DNA from: Verrucomicrobiota bacterium
GTDB taxonomy: Bacteria > Verrucomicrobiota > Verrucomicrobiia > Limisphaerales > UBA8199
Direction of reading: 5' to 3'
NCBI GenBank assembly: GCA_012517205.1
Contig: JAAYVL010000022.1
Span: 21,384-85,383, forward strand
DNA: 64,000 bases
Positions 41,480-51,351 of this stretch are shown piece by piece. The translations under genes and the position numbers were made by a program. The notes beneath the pieces are model-generated. The model saw only the letters and a list, made by a program, of their open reading frames with translations, did no database searches and was not told where the DNA came from. How positions within the stretch are numbered: the first letter of the stretch is position 1; each line of letters opens with the position of its first letter.

Positions 41480-41556
41480 GCGTCCGTAGCTCAATTGGAT
41501 AGAGCTTCTGACTTCGGATCAGAAGGTTGCAGGTTCGAGTCCTGCCGGACGCGCCA
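41480..41556 (+). tRNA. tRNA-Arg, anticodon TCG, CCA encoded
   Basis: GCGTCCG-TA-GCTC-AATTGGATA-GAGC-T-TCTGA-CTTCGGA-TCAGA-AGGTT-GCAGG-TTCGAGT-CCTGC-CGGACGC-G-CCA: complete cloverleaf. Confidence 0.97.
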
Positions 41557-41820
41557 GTTAAGAATGGAGTAGCTTGAGGAGAACCGGCCCGTTTCGCACA
41601 AGCCGCAATTTAACCGTTAGCTTGCTGGGCACTGCGATGGGGCAGAACCTTGCCGGCCTGCGGGTTGCGGTTTTTGTCGGCGTGGTTTCGGTTTTTGCCG
41701 CTAAGTATGAAGAAGGCCACGGCTCCGGGCTTGTGGGGGCTGGCTATACCGGGACGAGCCGAGAGCGAGTTGGGCGGATTCCAGGCTTGCGCGTTGGTGG
41801 GGAATGTTCAGACTTGGCGT

Positions 41821-42855
41821 ATGCGAATGAATACAAACTTGGGCGGCATTCTGGCGGGAGTGTTAATGGCGTCCTCCTTGTTTGCCCAGCAGGCGACGGA
41901 CCCATACATGGGCGATTGGCAGGGCGAGATCAGCGTCAATGATGAATCCCAAAAGGTGGGGGTTTATATGATCCCGCTGGGCGGGGGAAAGTACGAGGCG
42001 CGGCTGGTATCAGATTTTCTTCAGCGCGGACCGTATCTTTACCGGTTGAAAGGTGAGATTCGCGACGGGCAGGTCAGGTTCATGGATGACATCCCCTTTG
42101 ATATAAGCCGGGTGTTTGGCACCACGGGAAACGGGGTGGTGCTAAGCGCGGCTTTGTGGTCCGGCGCTGTTGAGGGCGGGAACGCCCGGGGGACGATGGC
42201 GGGCCGGTTGCGCGGCACTTTTGAATGGAAGCAGACACAACGGATATCGCCGGAACTGGGCAAGGCGCCCCCGGCGGGAGCGATAGTGCTTTTTGACGGG
42301 AAGAACCTGGACCAGTGGCGGCACCGCGAGGAGGGCAAGCCGGTGAAATGGAAGGTGCTGCCCGATGGGGTGATGGAAGTAAACGGCGGTGACATCATGT
42401 CCCGGGAGAAGTTCCTCGATCAGCGGGTTCACCTGGAGTTCCGATTGCCGTATATGCCGACCGCCTTTGGCCAGGGCCGGGCTAACAGCGGAGTTTATTT
42501 GCAGGGACGCTACGAGGTGCAGGTGCTGGACAGTTACGGGCTGGAAGGGCAGGACAACGAATGCGGCGGCGTTTACACCGTGAGCCGGCCCCGGGTGAAT
42601 ATGTGCGCCCCGCCGTTGCAATGGCAGTCGTATGATATCACGTTTACGGCTGCCAAATTCGATGCCGCCGGCAAGAAGACCGCCCGGGCGCGGATTACGG
42701 TGGTGCATAACGGTGTCGTGGTGCAGGATAACCTGGAGCTGCCGGGCGTCACGGGAGGCGCGCTGAATGACCGGGAGAACGAGCCGGGGGGCCTTTTGCT
42801 GCAGGACCACGGCAATCCGGTGCAGTATCGCAATATCTGGGTGGAAAAGCGATAG
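41821..42855 (+). CDS. Secreted DUF1080 (3-keto-disaccharide hydrolase-like) protein
   Basis: Signal peptide MRMNTNLGGILAGVLMASSLFAQQ; 'GAIVLFDGKNLDQWRHREEG...WKVLPDGVMEVNGGDIMSREKFLDQRVHLEFRLPY'; C-terminal 'GGLLLQDHGNPVQYRNIWVEKR'. Confidence 0.9.
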   Translation: MRMNTNLGGILAGVLMASSLFAQQATDPYMGDWQGEISVNDESQKVGVYMIPLGGGKYEARLVSDFLQRGPYLYRLKGEIRDGQVRFMDDIPFDISRVFGTTGNGVVLSAALWSGAVEGGNARGTMAGRLRGTFEWKQTQRISPELGKAPPAGAIVLFDGKNLDQWRHREEGKPVKWKVLPDGVMEVNGGDIMSREKFLDQRVHLEFRLPYMPTAFGQGRANSGVYLQGRYEVQVLDSYGLEGQDNECGGVYTVSRPRVNMCAPPLQWQSYDITFTAAKFDAAGKKTARARITVVHNGVVVQDNLELPGVTGGALNDRENEPGGLLLQDHGNPVQYRNIWVEKR

Positions 42856-43077
42856 CCGGTTAAGGAATGGGGTTTTGACCGCGGCAGCGCAAGGAAATGT
42901 TCTGGTTGGGGATTGGCGGCCAATGGCAGGGATACGGCGATGCCGGGGAAATCCCGCCGCGGCGCGAGGGTTGTCTTGGGGGTGATTTAATGCTAGGCGC
43001 CAGCGGGAAGTTCTGGAATGAAAAACATGGCTTAGTCCGTGACAGGGCTGGAGCTTTCGGCTAGGATGGGGTGTTGC

Positions 43078-44466
43078 ATGCTTTGGGTGACGTTACGACA
43101 GCTAAAGTCCGGGACGGCAGCGACGCGCAGAAAGGCAGCGCAGGAGCTTTCGCAGGATCCTAAAGCGCGCACATTGAGCGCGTTGGCAACGGCGGCGTTG
43201 ACCGATTCCGATGTGGAAGTGCGGCGGATAGCGGCGACGGCGTTGGGACGGTCGGAGCACCCCGGACGCTATGAACCGCTGCTGAAGGCGCTGGAGGACA
43301 AAGACCCGGAGGTGATTCGGGCGGCCCTGTTCGGCTTGCGAAAGATCGTTGACGAGCGGGTGTTGGTCGAATTGGTGCGCCTGCTCCGCCACCCGAATTT
43401 TCACGTGCGCGTCGGGGCGGCGCAAGCGATTGATACCGTGCGATGGACGCCCAAAGACCGGGAGGAACGCATCTGGTTTCAAAACGCCAAGGGATGGTAC
43501 CGGCGGGCCGCGGCGGCCGGGGTTGACGCGCTTCCGGCGTTGCAATTGACGATTCAAACAGGGCCGGTTCAGGCGGCGGCCGGGGCGGTGGAAGCCCTTG
43601 GCCAGATTTCCGATCCGCGCATAATCAAGTTGTTGCGTTCAGCGTTGCAAGCCGAAGAGCCGACGGTGCGGGTTGCCGCGGTGGATGCGTTGGGAAAGGT
43701 TGGCGGAGGCGAGGCTGTGGATGCGCTGACCACCAGCCTGCGCAACAGCCATCCGCAGGTGCGAGTTGCGGCCGCGCAAGCGCTGGGGGTGTTGAGAGCC
43801 GCGGAGGCCATCGGCCCGATTTGCAAACTGCTGCGTGACAAGGAATGGGAGGTTCGCCAGGAAGCCGCCATCGCTCTTGGCCGGTTCAACAACCCGGCGG
43901 CCTGCGAACCGCTGGCGAGCGCGCTCAATGATACGGATGCCGATGTGCGCGAAGCGGCGGCGATGGCGCTAGGACGGATCGGCGATCGTCGCGGGGTGGC
44001 GCCGTTGATCCTGGCTTTGAAAGATGAGGTTACCAGCGTGCGGCGGATTGCCGCGGCCAGTCTCGCCCGTATTGATCCGGACTGGGCCTCGCTGCCGGAA
44101 ACGCGCGGGGTGGCGGAGCAATTAAAGCTGGCCATCCAGGATGCAGAGCCGGCGATTCGATTCTTTGTCGCCCAATTACTGGTGAATCTGGGAGAGATGG
44201 CGGCGGACCACACGTTTGAATTTACGCCCGAGGACCATTTGGGTTCGCCGGCGATAAAACGCAAGCGCATGGCGACTCATCTCTTCATCGGCATGCTGGA
44301 GGATCCGGATCGGGATGTCCGCCAGGCCGCTGCCGAAGCGCTCGGGCGTTTGGGCGGCGAACGGGCCCGGCAGGCGCTGGCACGCACCGCGGCCGATGTG
44401 GACGGGGATGTGGCCGCGGCGATACAAATGGCACTGCAGGCGCTCGGAACTGAGAGCGGCAGCTAA
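43078..44466 (+). CDS. HEAT-repeat protein
   Basis: About ten ~31-aa HEAT/PBS-lyase-like repeats, e.g. 'LLRSALQAEEPTVRVAAVDALGKVGGGEAVDALTTSLRNSHPQVRVAAAQALGVLRAAEAIGPICKLLRDKEWEVRQEAAIALGR'. Confidence 0.9.
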   Translation: MLWVTLRQLKSGTAATRRKAAQELSQDPKARTLSALATAALTDSDVEVRRIAATALGRSEHPGRYEPLLKALEDKDPEVIRAALFGLRKIVDERVLVELVRLLRHPNFHVRVGAAQAIDTVRWTPKDREERIWFQNAKGWYRRAAAAGVDALPALQLTIQTGPVQAAAGAVEALGQISDPRIIKLLRSALQAEEPTVRVAAVDALGKVGGGEAVDALTTSLRNSHPQVRVAAAQALGVLRAAEAIGPICKLLRDKEWEVRQEAAIALGRFNNPAACEPLASALNDTDADVREAAAMALGRIGDRRGVAPLILALKDEVTSVRRIAAASLARIDPDWASLPETRGVAEQLKLAIQDAEPAIRFFVAQLLVNLGEMAADHTFEFTPEDHLGSPAIKRKRMATHLFIGMLEDPDRDVRQAAAEALGRLGGERARQALARTAADVDGDVAAAIQMALQALGTESGS

Positions 44467-44472
44467 GACGAT

Positions 44473-45537
44473 ATGCAAGAGAACGACCCGCAGCACCATC
44501 AATTTTTGATTATCGATGACGATGCACAGTTCCTGGCGGCCATCGGGGCTTCGTTCAAGGAATTGTCCGGGGGGCGATGGGCGATTCGAACGGCGACCAA
44601 CCACTCCCAGGCCCTGGAGCACTTGAAAGCGCACCCGATGAATTTGGTGGTGCTGGATGTCGAGATGCCGGTTATGGACGGCGTCGAGTTCCTGCGCCTG
44701 CTGGGACGCACCCATCCGGGGCAGCAGGTGGTCATGCTTTCGGAACGCATGGAGGAAACCGTGCGCCAGACTTGCCTGGACCTGGGGGCGATCTTGTTCC
44801 TGGCCAAGCCGTCTTCGCCGGAAGATTTTCACAACCTGTTTATCACGTTGGATTCCCTGGCGACGGCGCGGTCGGCATCGGGATTCCGCGGAGTCATGCA
44901 GCAGGTGGGGTTGGATGATGTGTTGCAAATGGAGTGCCTGGCTCGCAAGTCGTCTATTTTGAAGGTGACCACCGGCAAGCGGCAGGGGCAGATATATATT
45001 AGCGAGGGAGAGATTATTCACGCGCAAACCGGGCAATTGGAGGGGGAAATGGCGTTATACGGCCTGCTGGCTTTAAAGGGCGGCGAATTCAAGCTCCAGC
45101 CCTTTGCCGAGCCGGCCCGTCGCACCATTTCCGGGCAATACCAATTCCTGCTGATGGAAGCAGCGCGGCTGCGGGATGAGGGCGAATTGCAGCCGGGGCG
45201 GGGGTTCGGCGGGCTGGGGCGCCCAGCGGACTTTGGCGCGACGTCGTTCGATGCTTCCGCCCCCACAGAAGCCCGCGGAACTCAGATCGAGGAGGTGCTG
45301 CTCTGCTCGAATGCCCGGGAAGTCCTTTACGAGTCCAAGTGTGAGTCCATTGAAAACCGCCTGGAACTGTTTGCCAAACTTGAGCAACAGGCGAACCAGG
45401 CGGCCAAAGGCACGCCCAGCGGACGATTCCACCGGATGTGGATGAGCACCGGCAGCAGCCGGATGCTGGTTCAAATCCAGCCTGCCTTCAAACTATTGGT
45501 GCGCAGCGCGTTGCCACCCGCCTCCGACGCCGAATGA
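44473..45537 (+). CDS. Receiver-domain protein fused to PATAN/DUF4388 domain
   Basis: Receiver: FLIIDDDAQFLAAIG...LVVLDVEMPVMDGVEFLRLL...FLAKPSSPEDF. PATAN-like: VGLDDVLQMECLARKSSILKVTTGKRQGQIYISEGEIIHAQTGQLEGEMALYGLLALKGGEFKLQPFAEPARRTISGQYQFLLMEAARLRDE. Confidence 0.85.
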   Translation: MQENDPQHHQFLIIDDDAQFLAAIGASFKELSGGRWAIRTATNHSQALEHLKAHPMNLVVLDVEMPVMDGVEFLRLLGRTHPGQQVVMLSERMEETVRQTCLDLGAILFLAKPSSPEDFHNLFITLDSLATARSASGFRGVMQQVGLDDVLQMECLARKSSILKVTTGKRQGQIYISEGEIIHAQTGQLEGEMALYGLLALKGGEFKLQPFAEPARRTISGQYQFLLMEAARLRDEGELQPGRGFGGLGRPADFGATSFDASAPTEARGTQIEEVLLCSNAREVLYESKCESIENRLELFAKLEQQANQAAKGTPSGRFHRMWMSTGSSRMLVQIQPAFKLLVRSALPPASDAE

Positions 45538-45884
45538 ATAACGCACTGGAGACCTTTCTTTCGTCGCGCCTGCCGATAGCCGGCCTGGTCGCGTATAGCA
45601 TCCACCTGCCGGATCGTGTGCTCGAGGTCCAATGCCTGAGCAAGTCTTTTTATCCCTCGGCGGCGGAGGATATGCTGACGGGCCTGGTTTATGCCGGGCA
45701 AACCCTTTTACCTGCCAACCAGCAAGCGGCCCACTACTGCTGGGTCTTTGATTGTATTCGGGTTTACGTTGCAGCTCGATCGGATGGAACCAGCCTCGCG
45801 CTGCTGGTCGAAAATAATCCCGGAGCAGAGATGGATCGAATCAAAGATACCCTGACTGCCTTTATTGAGCAGCCATCGTCTTGA
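45534..45884 (+). CDS. Small protein, possibly roadblock/LC7-like
   Basis: 116 aa from ATG 45534 (ATGA overlap with upstream stop); MNNALETFLSSRLPIAGLVAYSIHLPDRVLEVQCLSKSFYPSAAEDMLTGLVYAGQTLL...; roadblock-like assignment is an inference. Confidence 0.6.
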   Translation: MNNALETFLSSRLPIAGLVAYSIHLPDRVLEVQCLSKSFYPSAAEDMLTGLVYAGQTLLPANQQAAHYCWVFDCIRVYVAARSDGTSLALLVENNPGAEMDRIKDTLTAFIEQPSS

Positions 45885-46017
45885 GCCTGTCGACCAAGGG
45901 AGATTCCGGGTGGGAATGACGTCCGCACGATGCGACGGAGAAGCGATTAATCAACTGTCAGCATTGGCAGGCGTGCTGGAGTTCAGCGGTGCTCCGCGCG
46001 CCCTTCGGGGATGCCCA

Positions 46018-46338
46018 TCATTTGTTGGCAAACTCGGTGGTGTCAAAATACACGGTTCGCGTCTGACCTTCCGCCGTGGCAATCTCAAACACGGCATATT
46101 GCCGGTTGGCCAGGGTTTGCGTTGACTCCTTCGCCGCGCGATATCCTGGATAAGTTCGCTCCAGCCACAATCTTTGTGCCAGAATGCCTGCTTCCCGGCA
46201 GTGCGCTTCACGAATGAGGATGGCCTGCTCGTACGAAGAACCATCGCCGCCCTGGTAAGCTATCGGGTTGACGGAGGTTCGCGAAGTCTGGCAGCCGACT
46301 GCCAGGAGGGCGAGACATGCTATTATCAGTATTCTCAT
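46018..46338 (-). CDS. Small lipoprotein
   Basis: MRILIIACLALLAVGCQTSRTSVNPIAYQGGDGSSYEQAILIREAHCREAGILAQ...; lipobox LAVGC. Confidence 0.7.
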   Translation of the reverse strand: MRILIIACLALLAVGCQTSRTSVNPIAYQGGDGSSYEQAILIREAHCREAGILAQRLWLERTYPGYRAAKESTQTLANRQYAVFEIATAEGQTRTVYFDTTEFANK

Positions 46339-46724
46339 AACCAGCGTTGCTTTCTCAGTTTGAGCAGGGCACAACGTGTGCCACGCGTTTTCTGGCGCAA
46401 AATTGCGAATCCGGGCGGCTAAATTTGCCAAAAACACCTCTGCCAGAGAGGTTCAACCCCGCGAACGCCGGTTTTTTCCGCCTCTCCGGCGTGTAATTTC
46501 GCAAAACTGATAATTTGACGATCAGGATTCCGCGGACTGTTCTCGGGAAGTCCGAACAGGTTTGCCAGCCTCCGGCGGCGGCCCCGGGTATTTATAAGAC
46601 CCAGTTGTTTGCGCGCGCACAGCGCCCGGGGAGCCTGCTTCAGCCGCGTAACGCCATAGGGGAAAAGGGTCGCTGCTTTCTACGCTGGCCGCAACCCGGA
46701 GGCGGGAGCCACAAAGCCGAGAGG

Positions 46725-47510
46725 CTAGGCGGCAGTGGGACCGTTTGAAGATGCCGGCGCAACGCCGATGATCCGCTCGTCGTTGGTGGCAATCACCGTT
46801 TGCCCCGGGGACACGATGAGAAAATCCGATTCCGGCCATTCGCCCGCGAGCAGTTGATGGAGCAACCGGAGGTCTCCCGGGATTTCGTCGTATTGCCAGC
46901 CTCGCTCCGCGCAGATCTGCCGCACCTGCTCATTTAACTTCAGGTGTTGGACTAAATCAAAGTGGATCAAGGTGCCATGCGTATAGGAATCCGCCCAGCG
47001 ATTCATTTCCGTGAGCAGGTAATCAGCCTGGCTCTCGCCGTATTTCTTCACCCATTCCTCATAATAGGTTGCCTTGATGCTGTCCTTGGTGCCGGCGGGC
47101 AGGGAAGCGCCGTCCCAGGTGGCTCCCGTTCCCCGGCGCCGGGTGGCGCATTCCAGCCAGCCGGAGGTGTAGTAGTAGGTGCCGGGCCGGGCGTCGAAGC
47201 ATTTGCGGTAGCGTTCCTTTGAGCCCAGGAAGAACGTGATGCAATCGTGCGCGCGGGGAATCACCAGCGGCGTGTGCGCCGTCGTCAACCCGGGGAGGAT
47301 GCTGCTGCATAACCCGTAGCCAAGCAGGATTGCGTCGTACCTGCCGGCGGGCACGGCATCAATGCGCTTCTGGATTTCCGCGCGCCCCGCCCCGGGAATA
47401 TCATGATAGCCCTGGGTCAGGAAGTCGAAGTCAACCAGGTTCTGCGACTGGGATGCGGCATGGCAGAGCTCGCGAAAGGCAATCTCGCAGGCGATGACGT
47501 GGAAGAACAT
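46725..47510 (-). CDS. DUF1638-like protein
   Basis: MFFHVIACEIAFRELCHAASQSQNLVDFDFLTQGYHDIPG...YDAILLGYGLCSSILPGLTTAHTPLVIPRAHDCITFFLGSKERY. Confidence 0.8.
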   Translation of the reverse strand: MFFHVIACEIAFRELCHAASQSQNLVDFDFLTQGYHDIPGAGRAEIQKRIDAVPAGRYDAILLGYGLCSSILPGLTTAHTPLVIPRAHDCITFFLGSKERYRKCFDARPGTYYYTSGWLECATRRRGTGATWDGASLPAGTKDSIKATYYEEWVKKYGESQADYLLTEMNRWADSYTHGTLIHFDLVQHLKLNEQVRQICAERGWQYDEIPGDLRLLHQLLAGEWPESDFLIVSPGQTVIATNDERIIGVAPASSNGPTAA

Positions 47511-47610
47511 GAGGGAGGCGGCGGCTGACAGGATAAAGGCGCGAAGCTGCCGGGGCGAATGCGAGCAGGTTCCGATTTAACCCGGTTGTTCCATGCGCAG
47601 CCCGGGCAGT

Positions 47611-48366
47611 TCAATGCCGGCGCGCCACCCAGCGGATGGCTTGCCGGAGCAGTTGCTGGTAATTGGGGTTTTCGTAGGTCTGGCGATCGTGGCCAAGCTG
47701 GAGATAAACCACCCGGGCGCGCCGGTAGGTTTTGGCCCATGAGAGGACTTCATTGTTCTCCGGTTCGTCGGTGGTCAACAGTGGATGGCATTTTGGGGCG
47801 ACGTCGAACCATTTATAGGTTTCATCGCGAACCATGAAGTCCTTGATCCCGCGGGTCACCGGGTGGCGCGGGTCGGCCACGTGAATCCGAAAAGTCATAT
47901 CATCCCGGGCCTTCGAGCGCGGTTTGGCTACGCCGTTAATGTTTGTTGCCGCCAGGTAGTAGCGCGCGCCGATGATGTTCCAATACTCCGGCCAGTTCGG
48001 GTAAGCGGCGATGGCGTGGTGCAGAGCCACCAGGCCTTTCCCCTCCTTGAGCCGCGCCAGGAAATTCGCCTTCGCTTCTTCCGAGATCGCTTGGTTGTAG
48101 TCGTAAGTGACGATCACGTCGTACTGCTTCGCCGCCTCGGCCGTCAGCCGCGCATGCGCGTTCGGGTGCTCCACCGCCTGATAAGCGATGTCGGGGTTAT
48201 CCGCGAAGAGCTGGAAAAAGGAGTCCTTCTGGAATCCGTGTCCGCCGGTGATCACCAGCAGGCGAATCTTATCCGGAGACTTCTGCGCCGCTCCCGCCGC
48301 CATCTCCGGCAGCAGGCATGCCCAGGCTGCGGCTGCGGCAACCACCAGCAAACGTATCGCTTTCAT
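47611..48366 (-). CDS. Secreted ThuA-domain protein
   Basis: Signal peptide MKAIRLLVVAAAAAWACLLPEMAAGA; 'IRLLVITGGHGFQKDSFFQLFAD', 'KGLVALHHAIAAYPNWPEYWNIIGARY', 'HPVTRGIKDFMVRDETYK'. Confidence 0.9.
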   Translation of the reverse strand: MKAIRLLVVAAAAAWACLLPEMAAGAAQKSPDKIRLLVITGGHGFQKDSFFQLFADNPDIAYQAVEHPNAHARLTAEAAKQYDVIVTYDYNQAISEEAKANFLARLKEGKGLVALHHAIAAYPNWPEYWNIIGARYYLAATNINGVAKPRSKARDDMTFRIHVADPRHPVTRGIKDFMVRDETYKWFDVAPKCHPLLTTDEPENNEVLSWAKTYRRARVVYLQLGHDRQTYENPNYQQLLRQAIRWVARRH

Positions 48367-48624
48367 AGGCCCTTTTGTAGCACAAATGCGCCCCGGTTTC
48401 AAAAGCAATCTGTCGGCAAAACGATTGGCGAAGCGCCATCCTGGCCGTGCGGGAGCCTCGCGGGTTCAATCAATCCGCGCCGGGGAGCACGCGTTGATTC
48501 GCGCGCGTTTTCCCTTGAATTTGGCCCCGCCGGGAAGCCGCTGCGAGGCCCGGCTTCGGCGCGGCCTGGCCCGCTGCGGATTAGCCCGGCCACCCTTATT
48601 CGGGGACGGCTTCTTCGCGGGGCG

Positions 48625-50313
48625 CTATTCGATAATAACCTTGATCTCAGCCCAATAGGCGGCCTCGAAGGCCCAGCCGGAGGGCTGGTTCACCAGTTCA
48701 ATTTGCGGGGCCTTCTTGCCGGCGAACTGGGAGAGATCCACTTCCCGCACCAGCCACGGATCCCGGGTGGCGGTTGCCTTGCTCACGGGCTGGCGCAGCA
48801 ATTCCCGGCCGTTGGCGCGCACGATGAGGTCGAAATCCCCTTGCGGGTCGTGGCCGACGACCAGGCGCAGCCGCGCCGTTTTGCCGGCGGGCACTTTGAC
48901 GCGGTTGCTCAGCGTGCAGCCGGTGTCCTTGTCGAGCGGGTGCGTGGCCAGGACATTCGGCTTGCCGCCCCACTCCGCGCGCAACCCGGGGTCCATATCC
49001 AGGCCGCAGTTGGCGATCTGCCAGCCCGGGGCGAATTTTCGGACAGCGGCATGCATGTGGGCGGGCACGTTATCCACCCGGATTTGGGCCATCTCCGCGG
49101 GCGTAAAGCGGCTGTTGGCAATCGGGCCGGGCGCCCAACTGAGTTCCAGCTTGCTGGGTTGCGGCGCGCGCACCGGGATGAGGAAAAACTCCTCGCCTTT
49201 CCGGCGCGTGATTTTGCCGCCGGCGCTCTTGACGACCTGGCGGGCGAGTTTTTCGCACACAGCCACCAATTTGGGGAAGTTGTACGCGGTGTGATCGAAG
49301 AGAGTCTTCTGGTTCAGTTCCTGGGTGAAGCGTGGCGGCAGGTTCGCAAAGCCGATGGTGGTGAAGAGCACCCCCGCGGCACTGGAAGGGTTGCAATCCG
49401 AATCCTGTCCGCCACGCATCGAGATGATGATCGTGCGGTCGGGATCGCGCTGGCCCCACAGCAGGCCGAGCAGGACGTAGGCGCCGTTAATCTTGCAGTC
49501 AATGCCGCCGTTGGAGGCTTTCTGATATTCCGGGTCCTCGCGGTATTTCCGCTGGCAAAGCTGCCAGGCCTTTTCCCAGTCGTTGGGGTCGGCACGATAC
49601 CAGGCAACCAGGTCGCGGACCATTTCGGCGTACTGACAGTCCGCCGGAATGGCCCGGAGGGCGGTTTCGGCGATCGTCACCGGGTCGCTCTCGAAGAATG
49701 CGGCCGCGTACATCGCGCCGATGAATTGCCCCGCATACATGCCGTCGCCGTAGTTCATCAGGCGGCCGAACTTTTCCCCCATCTCAATGGCAAACTGCGG
49801 CAGGCCGGGCGCGATCAGCCCCGAGTAATCCGCCTCGATCTGGTAATCAATGTCATTCGGGCACTGGTTGAACTTCGGGTGGCCGGAATCCGGCGGCGCG
49901 ATGCCGGCGCGCAGATTATCCCGGCCGGCCCGGTTCGCGCACCAGAGCGGGTAGCCGCTGTTGGCAAAATCCAGACCCGCCTGCCGAATGGAAACGTTCA
50001 GGCCGTATTGTTCGAGCGTGCGCAGGAACGTCATCTCGACGTAGAGATCATCCTGGCCGAACGCGTCGTTAATCATCGCGGGCTTCCAAACCGGGACCTT
50101 GTCGGCGGGGATGATTCGATCCCGGAACTTGAACTCCGTCGGGGCGCCCCACGTCACCCCCGCGATCTGCCCGATCCAGCCGGCTTTCATCTTGTCCCGG
50201 TATTCCGTCAGCGACAGGCGGCGAAATTCCGTCGCCTTCTCCGCCGCGGCCAGCCGGCCCGGCGGGATGAGGGTGCAAACCAAAGCGAGCAGCAGCGGAG
50301 CGAACGGTTTCAT
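48625..50313 (-). CDS. Secreted ADP-ribosylglycohydrolase-fold protein
   Basis: DKMKAGWIGQIAGVTWGAPTEFKF...FGQDDLYVEMTFL...GMYAGQFIGAMYAAAF...SMRGGQDSDCNPSSAAGVLFTTIGF. ATG at 50313 with signal peptide. Confidence 0.85.
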   Translation of the reverse strand: MKPFAPLLLALVCTLIPPGRLAAAEKATEFRRLSLTEYRDKMKAGWIGQIAGVTWGAPTEFKFRDRIIPADKVPVWKPAMINDAFGQDDLYVEMTFLRTLEQYGLNVSIRQAGLDFANSGYPLWCANRAGRDNLRAGIAPPDSGHPKFNQCPNDIDYQIEADYSGLIAPGLPQFAIEMGEKFGRLMNYGDGMYAGQFIGAMYAAAFFESDPVTIAETALRAIPADCQYAEMVRDLVAWYRADPNDWEKAWQLCQRKYREDPEYQKASNGGIDCKINGAYVLLGLLWGQRDPDRTIIISMRGGQDSDCNPSSAAGVLFTTIGFANLPPRFTQELNQKTLFDHTAYNFPKLVAVCEKLARQVVKSAGGKITRRKGEEFFLIPVRAPQPSKLELSWAPGPIANSRFTPAEMAQIRVDNVPAHMHAAVRKFAPGWQIANCGLDMDPGLRAEWGGKPNVLATHPLDKDTGCTLSNRVKVPAGKTARLRLVVGHDPQGDFDLIVRANGRELLRQPVSKATATRDPWLVREVDLSQFAGKKAPQIELVNQPSGWAFEAAYWAEIKVIIE

Positions 50314-50368
50314 GCCGTCATCGTGGATGAAAATAGCGCCGGTGTAAATGGGAAAGCGCGGGACACCC

Positions 50369-51346
50369 TTAGTCCCCCTCGCGGAGCCGGGCCCCGGGCA
50401 GGGCCAGCGCATCAAAGCGGTTGGGGTCAGCCCGGCCGGCCCAGGCGATGCCCCGCAGCAGCAGGAGCCGAACATAGGGATCGTCGAAGGTCCAGGTAAA
50501 ATGCCCGGGCACACAGCCAAAAACGCGGCCGTTGCCGGGTTCGCAAGTCCAGAACATGACTTGCGGCTGCGTCACCTCCGCACCCGGCTTGACGGGCTCG
50601 GCAGAACTGGCCAGCACGGTGTAAGCCGGCGCGCTGGGCGGGGGCGTGGCCGGCCAATAGGTCTCATCGGCCAACTCGATTTGGCGCGGCAGGCCCCGGC
50701 AAATCGGATGCCCGGGCTGCTTCAGCCGGAGCCGGACCGGGCCATGCCGATAAAACTCAAAGCCGCCGATTCCAGTCAGCGCGCCCACTTCGGCGGAGGG
50801 CCGGGGTTTGGTCCAGGTGGCGGAATGAATGACCACCAACCCTTTGCCGCGCGCGAGGTGTCGGCGGACCTGCTGCAGGCGCGGCGCATCCCAATCCAGA
50901 TAACAGTACGCCACGAGAACATCCGCCGCCGCGAATTGTTCCGGGCGGGGCCACGCCTGGGCTTTAAGCACGCGAACGCCCGGCGCCTCGGGCGTTTCGG
51001 CGGGCGGCAAAGCCGTTTCGCCAAACAGGTTCACGGGGCCTTTGCCCCACGCCGCCGACCCTCCCAGCAGGCGCGCCCACCTTTCCTGCCACCGCGGGTA
51101 GTCGTGGGCCTCCGCGCCGTGGTCCTGCGCGCCGGCCAGCAGCAGAATGGTCATCGGGCCGGCGGGCGCCGCCGCGTTCGTGCTTTGCGCCTTCGCCAGG
51201 ACGCGCTCGACTTCCATTCGGCTGCGCGGCGGCGGCGGCTGGACCGGTTCCGGCGGCGGCGCGGCCAGGGCGCACCCGGCCAGGCACAGCAGCCCCGCAA
51301 GGCCCCGGCGCGCGGGGGCTGCGGGGGATCGAAGCCACAAGGACAC
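50369..51346 (-). CDS. ThuA-like lipoprotein
   Basis: GTG at 51346 gives VSLWLRSPAAPARRGLAGLLCLAGCALA (lipobox LAGC); 'MTILLLAGAQDHGAEAHDYPRW', 'GKGLVVIHSATW', 'HPICRGLPRQIELADETYWP'. Confidence 0.75.
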   Translation of the reverse strand: MSLWLRSPAAPARRGLAGLLCLAGCALAAPPPEPVQPPPPRSRMEVERVLAKAQSTNAAAPAGPMTILLLAGAQDHGAEAHDYPRWQERWARLLGGSAAWGKGPVNLFGETALPPAETPEAPGVRVLKAQAWPRPEQFAAADVLVAYCYLDWDAPRLQQVRRHLARGKGLVVIHSATWTKPRPSAEVGALTGIGGFEFYRHGPVRLRLKQPGHPICRGLPRQIELADETYWPATPPPSAPAYTVLASSAEPVKPGAEVTQPQVMFWTCEPGNGRVFGCVPGHFTWTFDDPYVRLLLLRGIAWAGRADPNRFDALALPGARLREGD

Positions 51347-51351
51347 TGCCG

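Noticed and set aside
41480-41556. tRNA-Arg as a genomic-island attachment site
   Set aside because: No direct repeat of the tRNA 3' end found nearby and no adjacent integrase.
47785-50499. 904-aa plus-strand ORF
   Set aside because: Antisense to ThuA and ADP-ribosylglycohydrolase-fold genes; no domain signature.
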